Source of the DNA: Prochilodus magdalenae
Lineage: Eukaryota > Chordata > Actinopteri > Characiformes > Prochilodontidae
Assembly (NCBI GenBank): GCA_024036415.1
Contig: JAMWET010002911.1
Span: 533,110 to 597,109 of the forward strand
Length of the DNA: 64,000 nt
Reading direction: 5' to 3'
Shown here: positions 34,736-47,385 of the stretch, piece by piece
Layout of the letters: each line of letters begins with the position of its first letter
How positions within the stretch are numbered: position 1 is the stretch's first letter
Translations under genes and position numbers: made by a program
The notes under the pieces: generated by a model
Databases searched by the model: none
The model's input: the letters and a program-made list of their open reading frames with translations, nothing else
What the model was told of the DNA's origin: nothing

Positions 34736-37229
34736 CTTTGAATGAACTCCATAGTAGATGCTGCTCCCTCCTGATACTCCAGGTTTAAGGTGTAATAAAT
34801 GGCAAATAAAGCAGCAAGGCCTTCAAAAAATGTGTCTGAACTTGACCCCAGGACAAGCTTGCCTTCCACTGACTGCATCCACTTCTCTGGGTTCATTTTA
34901 TCACCTGCAAAAATTTCAAGAAAACACAATTCTTTTATGTACTACACAACAACAACACAACACCACGACCACCTACAAAAACATTTTGTTATGAAATAAA
35001 GCAAATGTATACTGACAAACTGGGCGAAAGAGAAGACAGTGACAGATGACAGATTCAAAGAAAACATGCCAATTGCAAATTTATCTAGCGAACTGGACAG
35101 GATTAAGATTTTCAAAACTATCGGGTTATACAAGGTTATAGTTAGACATTTTAGACAAAATGCAGTGTACTGAAGCCCCAAACTTAAAAAAAAAAAACAA
35201 AGCAAAAAGGAAGATACATACATGTACAGAGAGTAACAAGGCAAGAGAGTGAAGAGAGTGAAAAGGGCATATGTGTGTAAAAGACATTTTACAGCAAGAC
35301 CAACTACATGGAATACAATATTTGTTTTGTTTTCATTAGGTAATTGATTTTGAGGCAGGAAACATTGTTCAATCCCATTCAAAAACTAAGCTGCAAAACT
35401 AATTTACTTTATTTTTTTAAAGTTTCCATGAGGGAAACCAATGCATTAATATACAACAAACTACCCATTTGCACTGCAGTTATAAGGAACATTTTAGCCT
35501 AAATTGCTTTTTGAAGAAGGCATGATAAAAAACAGCCAATTGGAAAAGAGATCATTTACATACCAGTGGTAAAGGTACAATAGCAAAATAGACTATTTAA
35601 TTCTAAGGAATAAAGTTAGACACACTGTAGACTTTGGGGGAAAACTAAATACAAGGGGTTTTAAGAGGGCTTTAATAACCTTGGATAATCAGCCGGGGTA
35701 AATCTGGTAATACAGCTGTTCTTTGGATATCTGCTGCAGTTGCTGCCACCTACAACACAAAAAGCCACACACACACACATACACAAACAAACAGCAACAA
35801 ATTAAATTCGATCTTATGCTAAACAGCAACTAACAGTTAACACTGCTCATATAGGAGAGGTCTTATTAATTACATCAGCTTCTAGAAAAAGAGATTCAAA
35901 TTTCTCCTTAAAGTGGGCCATCAGGAGAAGCAGGATGCAAGAGACCAAAGAACTTTCTTGTCCAGACTTCAACACGATGGCACAAACCTCATTGTTTGTT
36001 GGCTTTTCTTCAAAGAATTTTAAAATCCTCTTTCCTTTCGCTTGAAAGCCCTCCAAAATTCCTGTGAGCAAAGGGATATCAGTAAGCAACTGGAAGTGGG
36101 TGGAGAACACCTTTAGACAGAACAGTTATGGCCATGAGCTCTTCAAACCGGAGGAGTGTGAAGCAGCATTAATGTCCTGACATTGATGGTAGTAGGTAAC
36201 CTCCATCAACTTACAAACTTCTTCCCTGTCAGCCCCAGTCATTCCCTCATAAGAATGAAGCTGTAACATCTGCTTACGTTGTTCCTCTAAGGTTTCATCA
36301 TTTCCCCCAAAAGGGGGCTCTTCTGGCTGCCAGTGGACACAGCCATATTGATCAGACTGTGTTAGATCAGTTACATATGGCAAAGGTGCTACAATAAGCC
36401 TAAAAGAACACAAAAAAAAACTCATACAGTAAAGTAAGCAGGCACACAAGCAAGGGACTAACATGCACTAAAACGCTAGATATTTTAAATGTAAAGTTAC
36501 TTAACAAATGAATCAATAAAATGTAAAGACACTCAAAACACGCACTGGACAAGCTAAGTCGCTAGCATTAATCACGCGGCACAGCCAAACTGTATAACGT
36601 GCGCCTAAAATGATTTACATGCCCTGGGAAAGCTAGTTAGCTACCTAGCTTACTTACGTGGGAGAATCAGCAAAACAACAAAAAAACATTATTTTCTTCA
36701 CGGGGGAACATGTTCCCGAAAGCTTATGACACTGTAGACAAAGTAAAATCAGAATACAAAATATTTAGACAGTTCGTTTTAGTGCATAAAGATCCAATCT
36801 AGTGCAACAATCCTAGTAAAAATCGCTTTCTTTCAGCAGTAACCCATTAGTTATGCCAAAGCAAAGCAGGCTTATATTACGGAAAACACCATACATCTAA
36901 AAATCCATGCTGAGAAATCTCATTGACACATGGACATGTGTTCAACGTGTTGGTCTGGTTGAAATGTAAAGCGCTAATGTTGCTGTGAAGTGATAGCCAG
37001 CTGCTAAAAAGCTAGCTAGTTACTCAGAGAAGTGCTGCTGAACAGATACAGTTTGAACTAGAAAGCAGCCGCTCACAGCTTGCGATGCCTGGGATAAAAT
37101 AAAAGCTTAGAAATAAAATCAAATTTATTTTGCCAAAATAGAGAATATGTAGAAATAACTCTTACTTGTGTAAGTGCACACCAGGTCCAAAGAGGCCCCA
37201 AAATCCAAACCTCCACTTTCAGAACTCAT
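34736..37229 (-). pseudogene. Spliced gene in the CACTA-like element, one nonsense codon
   Basis: Predicted exons on minus: 37229-37166 (start, MSSESGGLDFGASLDL; donor GTAAGA); 36399-35874 (acceptor TTTTAG; YGCVHWQPEEPP, WP-stop-LF, THFQLLTDIPLLTGILEGF); 35749-35680 (ATAADIQRTAVLPDLPRLII); 34904-34736 (acceptor TTTTTGCAG; MNPEKWMQSVEGKLVLGSSS, LEYQEGAASTMEFIQR; donor GTAACA). Phases of the last three exons agree. The only lesion seen in them is TAA at 36126-36128 where the family has Tyr ('WPYLF'). A final exon was not found, and exon 1 phase does not match exon 2, so an exon between them may be missing. The family is the fish SAM-domain-like one; its function is unknown to me. Confidence 0.65.
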
Positions 37230-38984
37230 CCGTAAGCTGTCCCAGAGGTCCTTGCTCTTGCTGTAAATTCTACAATAAACTGTTAACGAGTGGACACCAA
37301 CACCCGAATTGAAGCCAAATACAATAATATGCTGTAGTAAATTAATACAGGACGTTCTTGTAAATGTTTACTGTGAAAATTACAGCAATTGTTTACAGTG
37401 TGGGCAGTTCATCCTCTCTTTCAATAACTACATCACCACTTCGCAAGTTTCTTTTTGAAGTACGTCAGCGCTGCCTTATTGCTATTTTGGCTAAATACTC
37501 CTTCCAACGACTCCAAAACAAGGTACTGTACTTTACGCCATCTCTTGCGAGCATAGATGTCCTCTTTAACAAACTTGCCAGGAGGAGGCAGAGCTGATGA
37601 AATTTTCATTGTAAGCAGATGATTTGGAGTAATAGGTGTTAAGCTACAAGGATCACCTAGATGGTTCACGGTAAGCGGACGGCTATTGATTATACTCATT
37701 GATTGATTATACATCATAAAATTATGTTTGCAGGGAAGAATCATCTAACCTACTCAAGGAAAGGGCAAGAGTAGAACTAAGGAGGCTTCTCACTGTCCTT
37801 GTCTGCCGTTCCCAAATTCCTCCAATATGGCTAGAGTAAGGTGTATTCATGTTAAAATCACACTGGTTATTAGTCAGAAATGCAGCCAGCTTCTCTTGAT
37901 CAATCTTCTTGAGAGTTTCCTTAAATTAATTTTTGGCACCAATGAAAATCCTTCCTTGATCAGACTTTATTAGGTGTACTGCCCCTTTTATTGCTATAAA
38001 GCATCGTAAAGCATTGATAAAGGCATCGGTGGACAAATCATCTAGCATCTCTATATGCACTGCCCGTGAACAAAAGCATGTAAAAAGAAGGCCATATCTC
38101 TTATGAATTCTTCTTCCTTCCTTTGTTAAGAATATGTAACGGTGGTGATTGATTTACTCGCTCTTTGGGGAGCTCTGCCATTTTCTTTTGTTCCACTGGT
38201 CTCCTGAATCTTCCGCACTCAACACACTGGTGAAGAAAAGAAGCCACTACTCTGTGAATGTCTGGAATCCAAAATCCATTTGAACGAATTTCATTTATAG
38301 TCATTTCCTATGCCCTGATGCTTAACCTTCTCATGATAATGGGCGACTATGAGATTGGTAATGTGATGGCTCTTAGGAAGGACAATAGGATGCTTAACAG
38401 AATTAGGTAGGAATAAAGCAACCTTCCTCCCACCCTCAAAACACCATCCTTGTCAACAAAAGGATCCAAATGATACAATGGATTACAAACGGGTAATTGC
38501 TCACCTTTGCTCAAGATCTTCACAGAGTCTTGATAGACCTGTCTTTGCAAGTCCTTAACTATAACAAGTACTGCAATTTCCCTCTCCATCACTGTTGTAA
38601 GACTAGTCGATTTGTCCTTTCTGGCTCGTTGTAAAAGACAAGGAATTCCTCAAATACCTCAAGTCCAAGATGAAAAATGGCTCAGATGATCCACTAAACT
38701 TTTCTCGTGAAAAATACCTGAGTTAGTTCCAAAACACCATCCTTAAAAAATGCAATCTCCCTTTCACATAAGAAATCAGGGCCAGAAATCAGGGCCAGTA
38801 AACCACTTAGAATGTAGAAGTTCATTGACTCTAAGACCTCGGGATGCATAATCAGCAGGGTTAAATTCTGTTGGGATGTAATGCCACTGATGGGGTTTGT
38901 ACTGAAGTGAATTCTTTGGACCCGATTGGCCACAAAGGTATGGAACCGACGAGCCTCATTGCCAATATAACCCAAAACAACATT

Positions 38985-39598
38985 TGAATCAGTCCAAAAT
39001 AGTTCATCATCCACCTCACCCCATTCTTTACAGAGGGTACCACTCATCTTTACTGAGACAACTGCTGCTGTTAGCTCAAGCCTTGGTATGGTAGTAACTT
39101 CCATTATGGGAAAGTCCAGTGTTTCTCTTTAACAAAAGTACAATGAACCTTTCCCTCATTATTTCTGAATCTCACATATGAGCACTGCCCATAGCCTTGA
39201 TTGCTAGCATCAGAAACATAATGAAATTCAGTTCTACTGGTTTTTCCAAAACTTTCTGGCTTGCAAAAATAAGGCATCTCTACTTTCTCCAAATTCACAA
39301 GATCACTCTTCCAAGCTTCCCACTTTGGCTTAAGCTCATCTGTTAATGGATCATCCCAACCTAAACCCATACTACACATAGCTTGAAGTACACCCTTTCC
39401 TGTAAGTGAGAAAAAAAAAGCTACCAGGCCTAAAGGATCATATAGTGAGGCTAACACTGAAAGCCCGACACCACGTGTGTGTATCGGGCTGGTTCTTAAT
39501 TTGAACCCTAAACTTCAGACAATCAGTACTCCAAGTGCCAGGCGGACGTCGCGGTGACGCTTCATCTGAGCATATCGCGAGATACAAATGACAAGTCC
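38985..39598 (-). repeat. Direct repeat of BEL RT/RNase H, left copy
   Basis: This matches 40584-41188 in the same orientation (ACAACATTTGAATCAGTCC at one end, AAATGACAAGTCC at the other). It differs by scattered substitutions and by small replaced blocks near the right end, including CGGACGTCGCGGTGAC where the other copy has AAATCCCCAAGGCTC. Confidence 0.88.
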
Positions 39599-40584
39599 CA
39601 ACGCATTCATCGCTGTGTCTGGTGACTTTAACCACACTTCTGTGTCCTCATGTCTGCCCACATTCACTCAGTTTGTGAAATGTAGCACCAGAGAAAACAG
39701 GACACTGGACTTGTTGTATGCTAATGTCAAAGCAGCCTACAACTCAAACACCTTGTGGTCCTTACTCCACAGTACAAGCCCCTGGTCCAAAGACAGCCAG
39801 CATCCATCAGGTCAGTGAGGAAGTGGTCACCTGAAGCCGTGGAATCACTGCAGGGCTGTTTTGAGGCCACACAGTGGGATGTTCTCTGTGACCCACACAA
39901 TCAGGACATTGATGAGGTTACATCATGTGTCACAGACTACATCAACTTTTGTGTGGACTCTGTTGTACCCTCTAAAACTATCCGTTGTTTTGCAAACAAC
40001 AAGCCATGGGTTACAAGTAACCTAAAACATCTCCTGAACCAGAAGAAGAGAGCCTTCAAGACAGGGGATAAGGAGGAGCTAAAGAGGGTGCAACCAGAGC
40101 TCAGAATAAGGATTAAGGAGGCCAAAGAGGAGTACAGGACGAAGCTGGAGACCAAACTGGAAAATAACAACACTCATGATGTGTGGAGAGGTCTGAAAGA
40201 CATCACTGGTTTCAACCTGAGCAGCTCTGGAGCTATAACTGATGGCAATTATGAAAGGGCGAATGAGTTGAACCAGTTCTTTCTAAGGTTTGACAACGAC
40301 TCCCCCACTACCACATTGTCCTCTGCTGGGTCTCCAGTCGTCTTGAACCTTAACACCTCACCAGAACAACAGCCACCACCATTCACAGCTCACACCTCCT
40401 CCATACCAAACATTTACACCTCCTCTGACAGTAATGGTCCTTTTACTACCCCCGCTCAGGACCAGTCGAGTAGCAGTGCACCAACTTTCACTGCTGACCA
40501 GGTGAAGAAGGAGCTGAAGAAACTAAAACAGGGCAAAGCTGCAGGGCCGGACGGCATTCAGCCTAAGGTACTGAAACTGTGTGG
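39599..40584 (+). pseudogene. Internal LINE fragment inside BEL (opposite strand)
   Basis: It starts at the end of the endonuclease domain (NAFIAVSGDFNH near 39600; TRENRTLDLLYANVK) and, after a small deletion near 39740, runs open from 39755 through VRKWSPEAVESLQGCF, DYINFCVDSVVPSKTIRCF and NNKPWVTSNLKHLLNQKKRA, to the RT lead-in LKQGKAAGPDGIQPKVLKLC. It ends abruptly there. The family is the Rex/CR1-like LINE group, as in 31850-33130, but the two fragments do not overlap. There is no 3' tail, so this is not a normal target-primed insertion. Confidence 0.82.
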
Positions 40585-41188
40585 TAACAACATTTGAATC
40601 AGTCCAAAAGTGTTCATCATCCACCTCACCTCATTCTTTTTTGAGCATATCACTCATCTTTACTGAGACAACTGCTGCTGTTAGCTCAAGCCTTGGTATG
40701 GTAGTAACTTTGGTTGGAGAAACACTGGACTTTCCCATAACTAAAGTACAATGAACCTTTCCCTCATTATTTCTGAATCTCACATATGAGCACTGCCCAT
40801 AGCCTTGATTGCTAGCATCAGAAAAATAATGAAATTCAGATCTACTGGTTTTTCCAAAACTATCTGGCTTGCAAAAATGAGGCATCTCTACTTTCTCCAA
40901 ATTCACAAGATCACTCTTCCAAGCTTCCCACTTTGGCTTAAGCTCATCTGTTAATGGATCATCCCAACCTAAACCCTTTCTACACATGGCTTGAAGTACA
41001 CCCTTTCCTGTAAGTGAGAAAAAAAGCTACCAGGCCTAAAGGATCATATAGTGAGGCTAACACTGAAAGAACACCACGACGTGTATCAGGCTGGTTCTTA
41101 AGTTGAACCCTAAACTTCAGACAATCAGACTCCAAGTGCCAGGAAATCCCCAAGGCTCGCTTCATCTGAGCATCATCAAATGACAAGT
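40584..41188 (-). repeat. Direct repeat of BEL RT/RNase H, right copy
   Basis: Partner of 38985-39598. This copy is continuous with the upstream RT sequence at its right end; the left copy is continuous with the downstream RNase H and integrase. The LINE fragment lies exactly between them. Junction microhomology is present (ACAACATTTG). Confidence 0.88.
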
Positions 41189-42845
41189 CCTGTACTTTAA
41201 TTGCCTTTTCTGACTGGGGAATACTGTCCAATACGTCCTGGTTGTTAGATGTAAACTTGTGCAACCGAAGACCTCCTAAACTCACAAATTTCTTTGCCTC
41301 ATCTGCAAGCTGAATGGCTTCCTCTGGCCTGTCTACACTGGCAATTCCATCATCTACATAAAAGTCTCTCATTACAAATAGTGATCCCATAGAATACATC
41401 TCCTTATACTCCTTGACCAAGTGCCGCAACCCATAATCGGCACATCCAAGAGATGATGCAGCCCCAAATAAATGCACCTTCATACACTACTCATGGGGCT
41501 CAATACTTAAATCCGCTTTTTTCCACCAAAGAAATCTAAGATATTCTCTGTCTTCTTGAGTTACGTGAAACCGGTGGAACATTCTCTCAATATCGCACAT
41601 AAGCGCTATAGTGCTTTTACGAAAGCGAAAAAGAATCCCTGACAAGTTGTTAATTAAGTCAGGGCCAGTAAGGAGATGATTGTTTAGACAAATTCCTTCA
41701 TACTTAGCTGAACAATCAAAAACTATTCTCAGCTTGTCTGGCCTCTTGGCATTATAAACTCCATGATGGGGAATATACCATTTTTCTCCCAGCTTTCCTC
41801 CATCTACAACTTCCTCTGCATCCTTCTTTTCAATAATTTCATTCATGAACTCAATATAATCTGCCTTACACTTCTCATCCCTCAGGAGCTTACTTTTGAG
41901 ATGCACAAGTCTACTAAGGGCGAGCGGCTTATTGTCAGGCAATTTCGGTCTTTCTTTGAAAGGCAAGGGCAATTCATAGTGGCCATGGTTATTCCTAACA
42001 ATGTTATTCTTCAACATGTGAAGAAAGAAAAGATCATCTTGTGAAACAGTTCTCTCATCACCTTAAATATCCTTAAAATCAGATTCAAGTACATGAATGA
42101 CATCTATTGGTGCAATGCATGGAGACTCTTTAACCACAACTTTGTGACATACACTAACATGACTCAAGGAGTCAGAACGTGGACATGAATGTCCTACGAT
42201 ACTCCACCCCAAATCTGTCTGTACAGCGCACGGTTCCTCATTCCACACAATATCACTTAGCCTATCAAAAGGCCCACTTCACATTCCAGCAAAGGAGGGA
42301 TCTTTGTTGCAATTGTGCGCAGATGGTTCCACTGTTTAGGTGCACCCAAGTACCACGAGATAATGGCTTTCAAAAACTCGCCGTCAAATTTGAAAAAGCA
42401 TATTGAGGTTAGCTAAGTTTATTACCACTCGATTATTGACAAAATATTGTAGTGCATTAGTGCCGCAGTAATGGTAATTTTTCTATGTTTGCTGTGGCTA
42501 TAGATACATAAGACATGCCATGGTTTGCTTGCTAGGCTACGTTGCAAGTTTATGTGCTTTATGTGCGAAATTTGACTTTAGCCAAATGCTATCTGAGCTT
42601 ACATTATTGCTACATGTAATATTTGTAAGTTAATTATGCAAAGCTGTAGTCTACAGCTGATTGATAAAGCGTGGACTAAGGATAGGCATGATACTGTCTG
42701 TGTGTGAGAGTGCATGCGCCTGTGTGGCAGGCCCTATGGATGTTTATAAGAAAAGGGTCTGTCTGCAGAGCCGTAGATATAGGCCAGCAGCCGCTTCAGG
42801 CTGTACACTACGACTGGTAGAAGTTTGAGCCAGTTATGTGCTGAC

Positions 42846-42941
42846 ATGCATGTACCATTCAAGAAGGATGATTATTGCCATATATGTGGCTCAAGCTACG
42901 ACCAATTCCATTGCCCATTTTGCTCCATAGCCAGTGAGTAA
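42846..42941 (+). CDS. Small Cys-rich ORF, speculative
   Basis: A 31-codon frame with a zinc-finger-like pattern: YCHICG and HCPFC, two C-X2-C pairs 9-10 residues apart. It ends in a donor-like site (CCA|GTGAGT). It lies in the first hAT intron. It could be an exon of an unrelated gene or chance. I do not recognise it. Confidence 0.2.
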   Translation: MHVPFKKDDYCHICGSSYDQFHCPFCSIASE

Positions 42942-43147
42942 AATTAGTAAGTATAAGTAACCTAACCTCTAGCAAGCTAATTAACGTTATATGTGCCTCA
43001 CATAATGCCAAGTCGCCCAATTTTTTTTCATTTTAAGTGTAATTGAGGCTTATTTCATATATGTCCACAGTCAAAATAGCCTGACATTTATATTTACATT
43101 GCAAATTGCTATATGCGTTCAAACAAAAGTTTTTGTCATGAAACGTA

Positions 43148-43664
43148 CAGTACTGTGCAAATGTCTAAGCAGATGATTTAAAAACAATTTGTTATTTATT
43201 TATTATTTATCTTTTTATTTGTGTGTGTAAGGACACCACATATTATACAAGATGAAAGCATGCATAAATAGTAACAAGAATTTCTTATTTTGAAGAAAGC
43301 TGTTGATATCTTGTGAGCTAGTTTGAAGAGGAAACTTTGAGTCTAGATGTCTTTTGGAGGCCTCTAGCCTTTAAACTGACTTTTTAAATTCCATCAGCAG
43401 CACAAATCATTTAACAAAATGAAGCACTGATTAATCTAACCAAGTACTGAGGGATGATTACAAATGATACTGGGGTACTTTAATGAGAGGCTTGGGAACA
43501 CAATCACTTACATAAAATCACTATTTACTCTTTTACTGCTCTGTATGTATTTATTCTAATATTAGTGTTTTATTTCTGAGCATAATTGGTTTCTACCCAA
43601 ATACATAGCTGTTCTATTCATAGTTCTATTTGTGTCAGGTGCCTAAAACTTTTGCACAGTACAG
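43148..43664. mobile_element. Tc1/mariner MITE in hAT intron
   Basis: A 517-bp element flanked by TA (43146-43147 and 43665-43666). The ends are inverted: CAGTACTGTGCAAATGTCT on the left and the complement of CTGTACTGTGCAAAAGTTTT on the right. There is no coding potential. The end sequence is one I associate with widespread vertebrate mariner-derived MITEs. Confidence 0.82.
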
Positions 43665-45817
43665 TATATGAGAAAATATAAAGTAAACCGAATGCAAATT
43701 TAGCACAAATTAATTGAAATACCTCCTAAATCTAACATTTACCAGCCTAATAATAGCTAAGAAAACCGAAGTGACAACTCATGCTGTATGCCACTGTCCT
43801 GAAACTGCTGGTGTACAGCTGCGGCTTGTTTTAAATCTGTGGCTCTGCAGAAAGATATTCTTGCTTTGTACAGAGGCAATGGGCTCAACTACCAACTATC
43901 AGCCAAATGCAGTTTAAAATGAAAGTCAGACTATCTAATTAACAATGATTCTTTTCAGCCATGCCAGCAGTTACTTGTGGTCCTACTGCTTTAAGTGGCA
44001 ATATTCTGTTATATTCAACATTATTGTATAGACCAGTGAAACTGCTCCGTAACCTGCAGTCTGACCTTCATTCAGGAACTTCAAGCATGATATTTAATGC
44101 AGCACAATTCCTAGATAGTCTGTGCTTGTGATTTGAGAGAAATAGTATGAATCTCAATCTGTGCCTGTGCATTCACTTTCTCCACAGAAGAAACACCCCA
44201 CTAGTCTAGAGAGGTACACACAATTTACTTCAGCAGCCCTCAAAAGGAAGTCATCCACTGAAGGTTCTTTGGCCCCACCCTCCAAACAAACCAAGCTGTG
44301 GGAGACTCGAAGAGTGTCCCGGGCAAGTGTGGATAAAGCTGTCATCAAATTTGTTGTCCAAGGCTTGCACCCACCACACATTGTCCAGCAACAGGGCTTC
44401 ATTGATCTTGTGCAATATCTTCAGCCAAATACAAATGTCATAACACGCAATACCGTTGTAGACAAAGTCACAAAGGCCTCTACTGAAATGAAAAGAAAAC
44501 TGAAAGCTGCCCTTAGTGAAATTGAATTCATAGCAACAACAACAGACTGCTGGACAGCACACCGTCGCAGTTTCATTGGTGTCACTGCCCACTGGTTTAA
44601 CCCCTAGACCATGCAGAGATCCTGTGCTGCTCTGGCATGCAAGCAACTTAAAGGGTCACATACATTTTCTGCCCTGGCCGGTGCCCTAAATGATATTCAC
44701 ACAGAATTCAATATCAGAGAGAAGACTGTTCGCACTACTCCTGACAATGGATCAAACTTCTTGAAAGCCTTCAGAGTTTATGGGGAGACTGATGAGAACA
44801 ACAATCCTGAACCTGTAGGAGAGGGTGATGGAGAAGAGGATGATGGTGGCCACAATGATGATTGCGAAGAAGAAGAGGAAAGCATTGAGGGTGTTGAATT
44901 TGTTGATGCCGGAGCTCTATTGGACGAAGATGACTACTTGGAATACCAGCTACCCAAGCACCATCGCTGTGCCTGCCACCTCCTAAATTTAGTGTCCACA
45001 GTTGATGCTTCAAAAGCAGAGGTCAACGCATTTTACAAGCGTGTGTCAAGGTCCACATTTGCCAAATGCGCTAGCCTGTGGAACAAAAGTTCAAGATCAA
45101 CAACTGCATCTGAAGTAATTGAAGACCATTGCAAACTCCAGCTCATACGACCTGTTGCTACAAGGTGGAATTCACTATTCTCAGCCATAGAAAGAATACT
45201 GAGAATAACAAGAGAACAAGGCGAAGGATCCCTTGCAGCGGTCTGCAACTAGGTACCCCTAAGTAAGTGTTTGGGTTTCTGCCTCTCAGTTTATGAAGTG
45301 ATTAAAAATAGATTATGTCACAGTTTTATACTTTGAATGCTGTAGAGCACATGTGTGCACTATGCCAATATGCAGCCCCCATATTTACTATGGATGTGAT
45401 TTCTAAAAGTCTCAGATGACAATATTTCTCCAGTTCCTCCAGTTGATGGTGCTACATCAAGTACACTAATTGTTCCATGTTGTGTTTTTCTTTTCTTCTT
45501 TGTACAGGTTTACTCCAGTGGAGCTTGCATTTCTTGCAGTGAGCCCAGTTGCAAAGGCCCTTGATGTTCTTCAGGGAGAAACCAGTGTGCAGATGGGATG
45601 GTTGGTCCCCACCATAACTCTACTAAGAACCAAGCTCCAGCAACTTAAAGTCGCCTCCAGGTTTTGTGAGCCTTTGATTGCTGCACTTCTTTCAGGCCTT
45701 GAAAAACGCTTCGGAAAGATGCTTGCAGATCCAGAGCTGATAGCCGCAGCCATCCTAGTTCCCAAATTTAAGACCTGCTGGACAAGTGACGAAAATATCC
45801 TCAAACTTGGTGAGTGT

Positions 45818-45848
45818 CTCACACACACACAAACACACACACACACAA
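45818..45848 (+). repeat. CA microsatellite in hAT intron 3
   Basis: Imperfect CA repeat directly after the exon-3 donor. Confidence 0.85.
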
Positions 45849-46595
45849 ACTCATCTACTACACAGTTACAAAACTGTTATGTAATCTAAATTGTATGGAT
45901 TTTTGTTTTTTATTTCACAGGCCTCGACTATATTCTAAGCCACTTGGACTGTCAGGCCGAGAATCACATCAGTGAGGGCTCCCAGTCATCTAAGGAAGAG
46001 GACTTCTTTTCTTCCTTGAAGAAGGCCCTCTTGAAATAGCCCAGCAGTTGGATGCATACCTGGGGTACCCAGGAGACACAGTAGAGGTACTGAAGTCCTT
46101 CCCAGCTGTGTGCCACCTATCACTTAAAATTAATACGGCACTCCCTGCCTCAGCAGCCTGTGAAAGACTGTTTAGTGTTGCAGGGCTGATTTTTAGGCCA
46201 AGAAGAGCATGCATTGGCTCAAAGAACTTTGAGAACCAGTTGCTTTTGCGGCTGAACGAAGCCTATTGGTAACTCTCTGTTGCATGTTCTGCACTTGACT
46301 GATGTACATCCTGATGTTGAAAGTGTTTGTTACATCTTGTAGTTAAATTGGACATTGTTGCCATTAGCTATAGAATTGAGCATAGTACATACCAGGAAGG
46401 TATCAGTGTCATTTTTTGATTAATCACTTGGATTAATCATTCATTTTGACAGCACTAATGCCTACTGTATATAGACAAGCATACAAGGGTAATTGTTACT
46501 AAGGCTGCCCTGGGTACACCATTTTCTTGTCTAGTTTTATTATTCATTGGCCTCACAGATTCCTGCAGCCAAGCTTGGATGTACATTTACATTCC

Positions 46596-46601
46596 AATAA
46601 A
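46596..46601 (+). terminator. Possible polyadenylation signal after hAT gene
   Basis: AATAAA about 325 bp past the hAT stop codon, in non-coding sequence. It is in the right place, but the hexamer is common by chance in AT-rich DNA. Confidence 0.4.
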
Positions 46602-46840
46602 GGGTATTGATAACATGCCTCTGATGTTTCACTTTTTGCACCATTAAAATACTTACAGACAACTAGTCGTCATATCTTCCACTCCATGAAACATATGTTA
46701 ATGCTCAGTAGTACATGTTTCTTTTTTTAATGTATTTCTATTGTACTAAAATTTTTGCATTTTCAAAGGGCATATATACAGATATAAACCGAAAGAAAGT
46801 CATTGTATTTACTATGATTAACATCTATTATTGTCATTTT

Positions 46841-47250
46841 ACAAGAAATGACCCTATAATTACACGAAATCTTTCACTTTCAACAGATTTTAATTCTTAA
46901 AAAGTGTCATACACTCCTTTTAAAACGGAATAATTATTAGTTTTACAAGAAATTACCCTATAATTACATAAAATCTTTCACTTTCAACAGATTTTAATTC
47001 TTAAAAAAGTATCATATACTCCGTTTAAAACTGAATAATTAGTCATTTTACAAGTACCCTATAATTACATTAAATCTTTTCTTTTTAACATATTTTAATT
47101 CTTAAAATAGTGTCATACACTCCTTATAAAACAGAATTAGTCATTTACAAGTAAATGTCCTATATTTACATTAAATCTTTTACTTTTAACACATTTAACT
47201 CTTAGCATAGTATCATACACTTCTTAAAGAACTGATCTATTTTTAACAAT
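46841..47250 (-). repeat. Minisatellite, about four 97-105-bp units
   Basis: TTTACAAG followed by CCCTATAATTACA, AAATCTTTCACTTTCAACA and GTGTCATACACTCC recurs at about 46841, 46945, 47050 and 47147. It lies just past the 3' side of the minus-strand pseudogene below, so it may be the subterminal repeat block of that transposon. Confidence 0.8.
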
Positions 47251-47385
47251 GATAGACAAGTTATTACAAAAAAACAGAAAACAAATTCAAAACAATTTAT
47301 ATGGAAAATTAAATTAAAATTATTTTATTTTTGTGCATGTTTTTTAAGTCTTCTTTTATACATTTCTGTGTCTCCATAGTTTCAC

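Larger units (their letters stand above)
37401..42260 (-). pseudogene. BEL/Pao retrotransposon pol: protease side, RT, RNase H, integrase
   Basis: Reading leftward on minus: a linker with AVQTDLGWSIVGHSC near 42210 and ESDFKDI at 42063; RT with RIVFDCSAKY near 41720 and catalytic FYVDDGIASV near 41360; the RT/RNase H connection ASLYDPLGLVAF; RNase H with SDASNQGYGQCSYVRF and a TDSNVVLGYI block; integrase zinc region (CVECGRF near 38215); core VHIEMLDDLSTDAF, KSDQG and SSHIGGIWERQ (the D and E positions); then DELP at the insertion point. Stops and frameshifts are frequent. No gag was seen, so the 5' part is missing. A 0.6-kb stretch is duplicated around a LINE fragment. Confidence 0.88.
42290..46272 (+). 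pseudogene. hAT transposase with BED finger, four-exon structure
   Basis: Exon 1 ends at 42408 with a BED-finger end (SPSNLKKHIE; frame broken upstream). Exon 2 is 44188-45262 (acceptor CTCCACAG; KKHPTSLERYTQF continues the finger), with TTDCWTAHRRSFIGVTAHWF, a TAG at 44605-44607, TPDNGSNFLKAF, an acidic stretch (about 44800-44920), HHRCACHLLNLV and RPVATRWNS. Exon 3 is 45508-45809 and exon 4 is 45921-46272, with PASAACERLFSVAG, the hAT dimerisation end. Splice sites GTAAGT, GTGAGT and CACAG are intact. Lesions: the TAG, a frameshift near 45248 and a frameshift near 46022. An intron MITE lies at 43148-43664. Element ends were not located. Confidence 0.87.

Noticed and set aside
39588..39818. 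The LINE fragment as the 3' continuation or 5' part of the LINE at 31850-33130
   Set aside because: The two pieces cover different, non-adjacent parts of the protein and lie in different host elements, so they cannot be joined into one insertion.
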